Assembly: GCA_964471155.1 (NCBI GenBank)
Contig: CAYYFX010000005.1
Span: 1 to 64,000 of the forward strand
Length of the DNA stretch: 64,000 nucleotides
Direction: 5' to 3'
Source: CAYYFX01 sp964471155
Lineage (GTDB): Bacteria > ARS69
Shown here: piece by piece, positions 63,111 to 64,000 of the stretch
How positions within the stretch are numbered: the stretch's first letter is position 1
How the letters are laid out: every line of letters begins with the position of its first letter
Made by a program: the position numbers and the translations under genes
Notes under the pieces: model-generated
Told to the model about the DNA's origin: nothing
Databases searched by the model: none
What the model saw: only the letters and a program-made list of their open reading frames with translations

Positions 63111-64000
63111 CGCTCGAAGCGGTCGTCGATGGAGGCGCGCGGGACCTCGAGGTAGATGGGGCGACCGTGCGGGCACAGCCGCGGCACGTCCGCGCGCTCC
63201 AGCCCGGCGAGGAGATGCGCCACCTCGTCCGGGTGCAGCCGCTGCCCGAACTTCACCGCGCCGCGGCAGGAGTAGCTCTTCGCGAGCGCGTCGCGGAACG
63301 CCTCCACGGAGTGCGGCACGCCGTCCGGCGACGCGAACAGCTCCTTCAGGAACTCGCCGCCGCCCCACTTCGTGAGGTGGCCGGGCACGCCGTCCACCAG
63401 CACGGAGGACGGACCGCCCGGCCGCGCGTCGAAGCCCGCGGCGGCGAGCGCGGCGCACGCCTCCTCGGGGTCGCTGCCCGGCGCCAGCTCCACCGGCAGC
63501 GGCACCAGTAGCCCCTGCACCGTGCGCTCCTTCGGCGGGGCGGCGCGCAGCTCGTCGTACAGGACGCGCTCGTGCGCCGCGTGCTGGTCGATCACGAGCA
63601 GCCGCTCCCGGTCCTCCACGAGGAGGTACGCGCCCCACAGCTCCCCGGCCAGCCGCAGCCGCCGCGTCTTCAGCAGGACCGGGGACTCCGCCGCGGGATC
63701 CGGCGACGGCGGCGGCCCCGGCGCGGACGGCGCCGAAGGCGCGTCCGCGATGTCCCGCGCCAGGAACCCCGACCGCACGCTGCGCGACACCGGCCCGCCG
63801 GCGCCGCCCCACGGCGCGTCCGGCATCCGCTCCCGCACGCGCCCCGCCGCGTCCGGCCGCCGCGGCGCGTCCCGGAACGGCAGCGCCCCCGCGCGCCCGA
63901 GCTGGTCGAAGCCCACGTCCACCACGCTCATCGCGATCGCGTCGCGCACCGCCGCGTACACCAGGTCCTTGCGGCGGAAGCGCACCTCGCGCTTGCCCGG
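63107..64000 (-). CDS. mutL: DNA mismatch repair protein MutL, C-terminal part (cut by window edge)
   Basis: 297 residues visible; the 5' end lies outside the window. The visible start (KREVRFRRKDLVYAAVRDA) is the end of the N-terminal ATPase domain; a Pro-rich linker follows, then the C-terminal endonuclease region. Motif DQHAAHERVLYD matches DQHA-x2-E-x4-E except that the last Glu is Asp. SCRGAVK and CPHGRPIY are also present, so endonuclease activity is likely but the Asp change makes it uncertain. Coupled to miaA. Confidence 0.92.
   Translation of the reverse strand, partial: PGKREVRFRRKDLVYAAVRDAIAMSVVDVGFDQLGRAGALPFRDAPRRPDAAGRVRERMPDAPWGGAGGPVSRSVRSGFLARDIADAPSAPSAPGPPPSPDPAAESPVLLKTRRLRLAGELWGAYLLVEDRERLLVIDQHAAHERVLYDELRAAPPKERTVQGLLVPLPVELAPGSDPEEACAALAAAGFDARPGGPSSVLVDGVPGHLTKWGGGEFLKELFASPDGVPHSVEAFRDALAKSYSCRGAVKFGQRLHPDEVAHLLAGLERADVPRLCPHGRPIYLEVPRASIDDRFER

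Overview
The window is a very GC-rich bacterial chromosome segment with short gaps and many 1 to 4 base stop/start overlaps (GTGA and ATGA). TGA is the common stop codon. Three large secreted proteins end in the FlgD-like / type-A-sorting-like C-terminal domain (DVRGR..., GVYF.R...). There is also an X6-type ECF sigma factor next to a Ser/Thr kinase with a long repeat region. Together these suggest a deep FCB-group lineage such as Candidatus Eisenbacteria or a relative of Gemmatimonadota; this placement is an inference. No phage, insertion sequence, CRISPR array or replication origin was seen.

Layout. 0.3-3.8 kb: heterodimeric ABC exporter. 3.8-10.1 kb: secreted protein, DUF2064-type transferase, AsmA-like protein, DUF2225 protein. 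10.5-16.4 kb: RND heavy-metal efflux operon headed by a small Cys-rich protein. 16.5-17.0 kb: orphan Hcp-like protein and tRNA-Arg. 17.2-22.5 kb: a minus-strand unit (outer-membrane protein, TusA-like, DsrE, TusA-OsmC fusion, MetE-like methyltransferase) followed by a flavin/nucleotide-binding oxidoreductase under a sister promoter. 22.8-25.3 kb: modABC. 25.3-31.7 kb: glycosyltransferase, two MacB-like permeases, adaptor, KptA. 31.9-39.4 kb: housekeeping (M24 peptidase, apt, pcm, surE, MerR, gpsA, plsY, der) and two tRNA-Pro. 39.6-47.4 kb: secreted and outer-membrane proteins and a glutamine-synthetase-like enzyme. 47.6-53.3 kb: ECF sigma, STPK, TrkH and a HAMP sensor. 53.5-58.5 kb: an orphan protein, a large FG-GAP protein and a small exported protein. 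58.7-64 kb: tRNA-Gly, methyltransferase, TPR protein, miaA and mutL (cut by the window edge).

The most striking locus is the sulfur-relay unit. Its MetE-like gene is interrupted by one in-frame TGA, where I expect a conserved cysteine. The frame continues for 176 codons with the zinc-ligand motifs intact, and a SECIS-like hairpin lies 18 nt after the TGA to its loop. This reads as a candidate selenoprotein encoded with TusA, DsrE and OsmC-type sulfur carriers. The unit and the following oxidoreductase share a nearly duplicated promoter and leader (TTGCAC-N17-TAGACT).

Other notable points: an RND pump whose first TM4 aspartate is replaced by Ala, an Hcp protein without a visible type VI cluster, two genes with no usual start codon in front of their conserved N-termini, a permease operon without its ATPase, a HAMP sensor without output domain joined to trkH, and a 14-residue micro-ORF behind a very strong ribosome-binding site.
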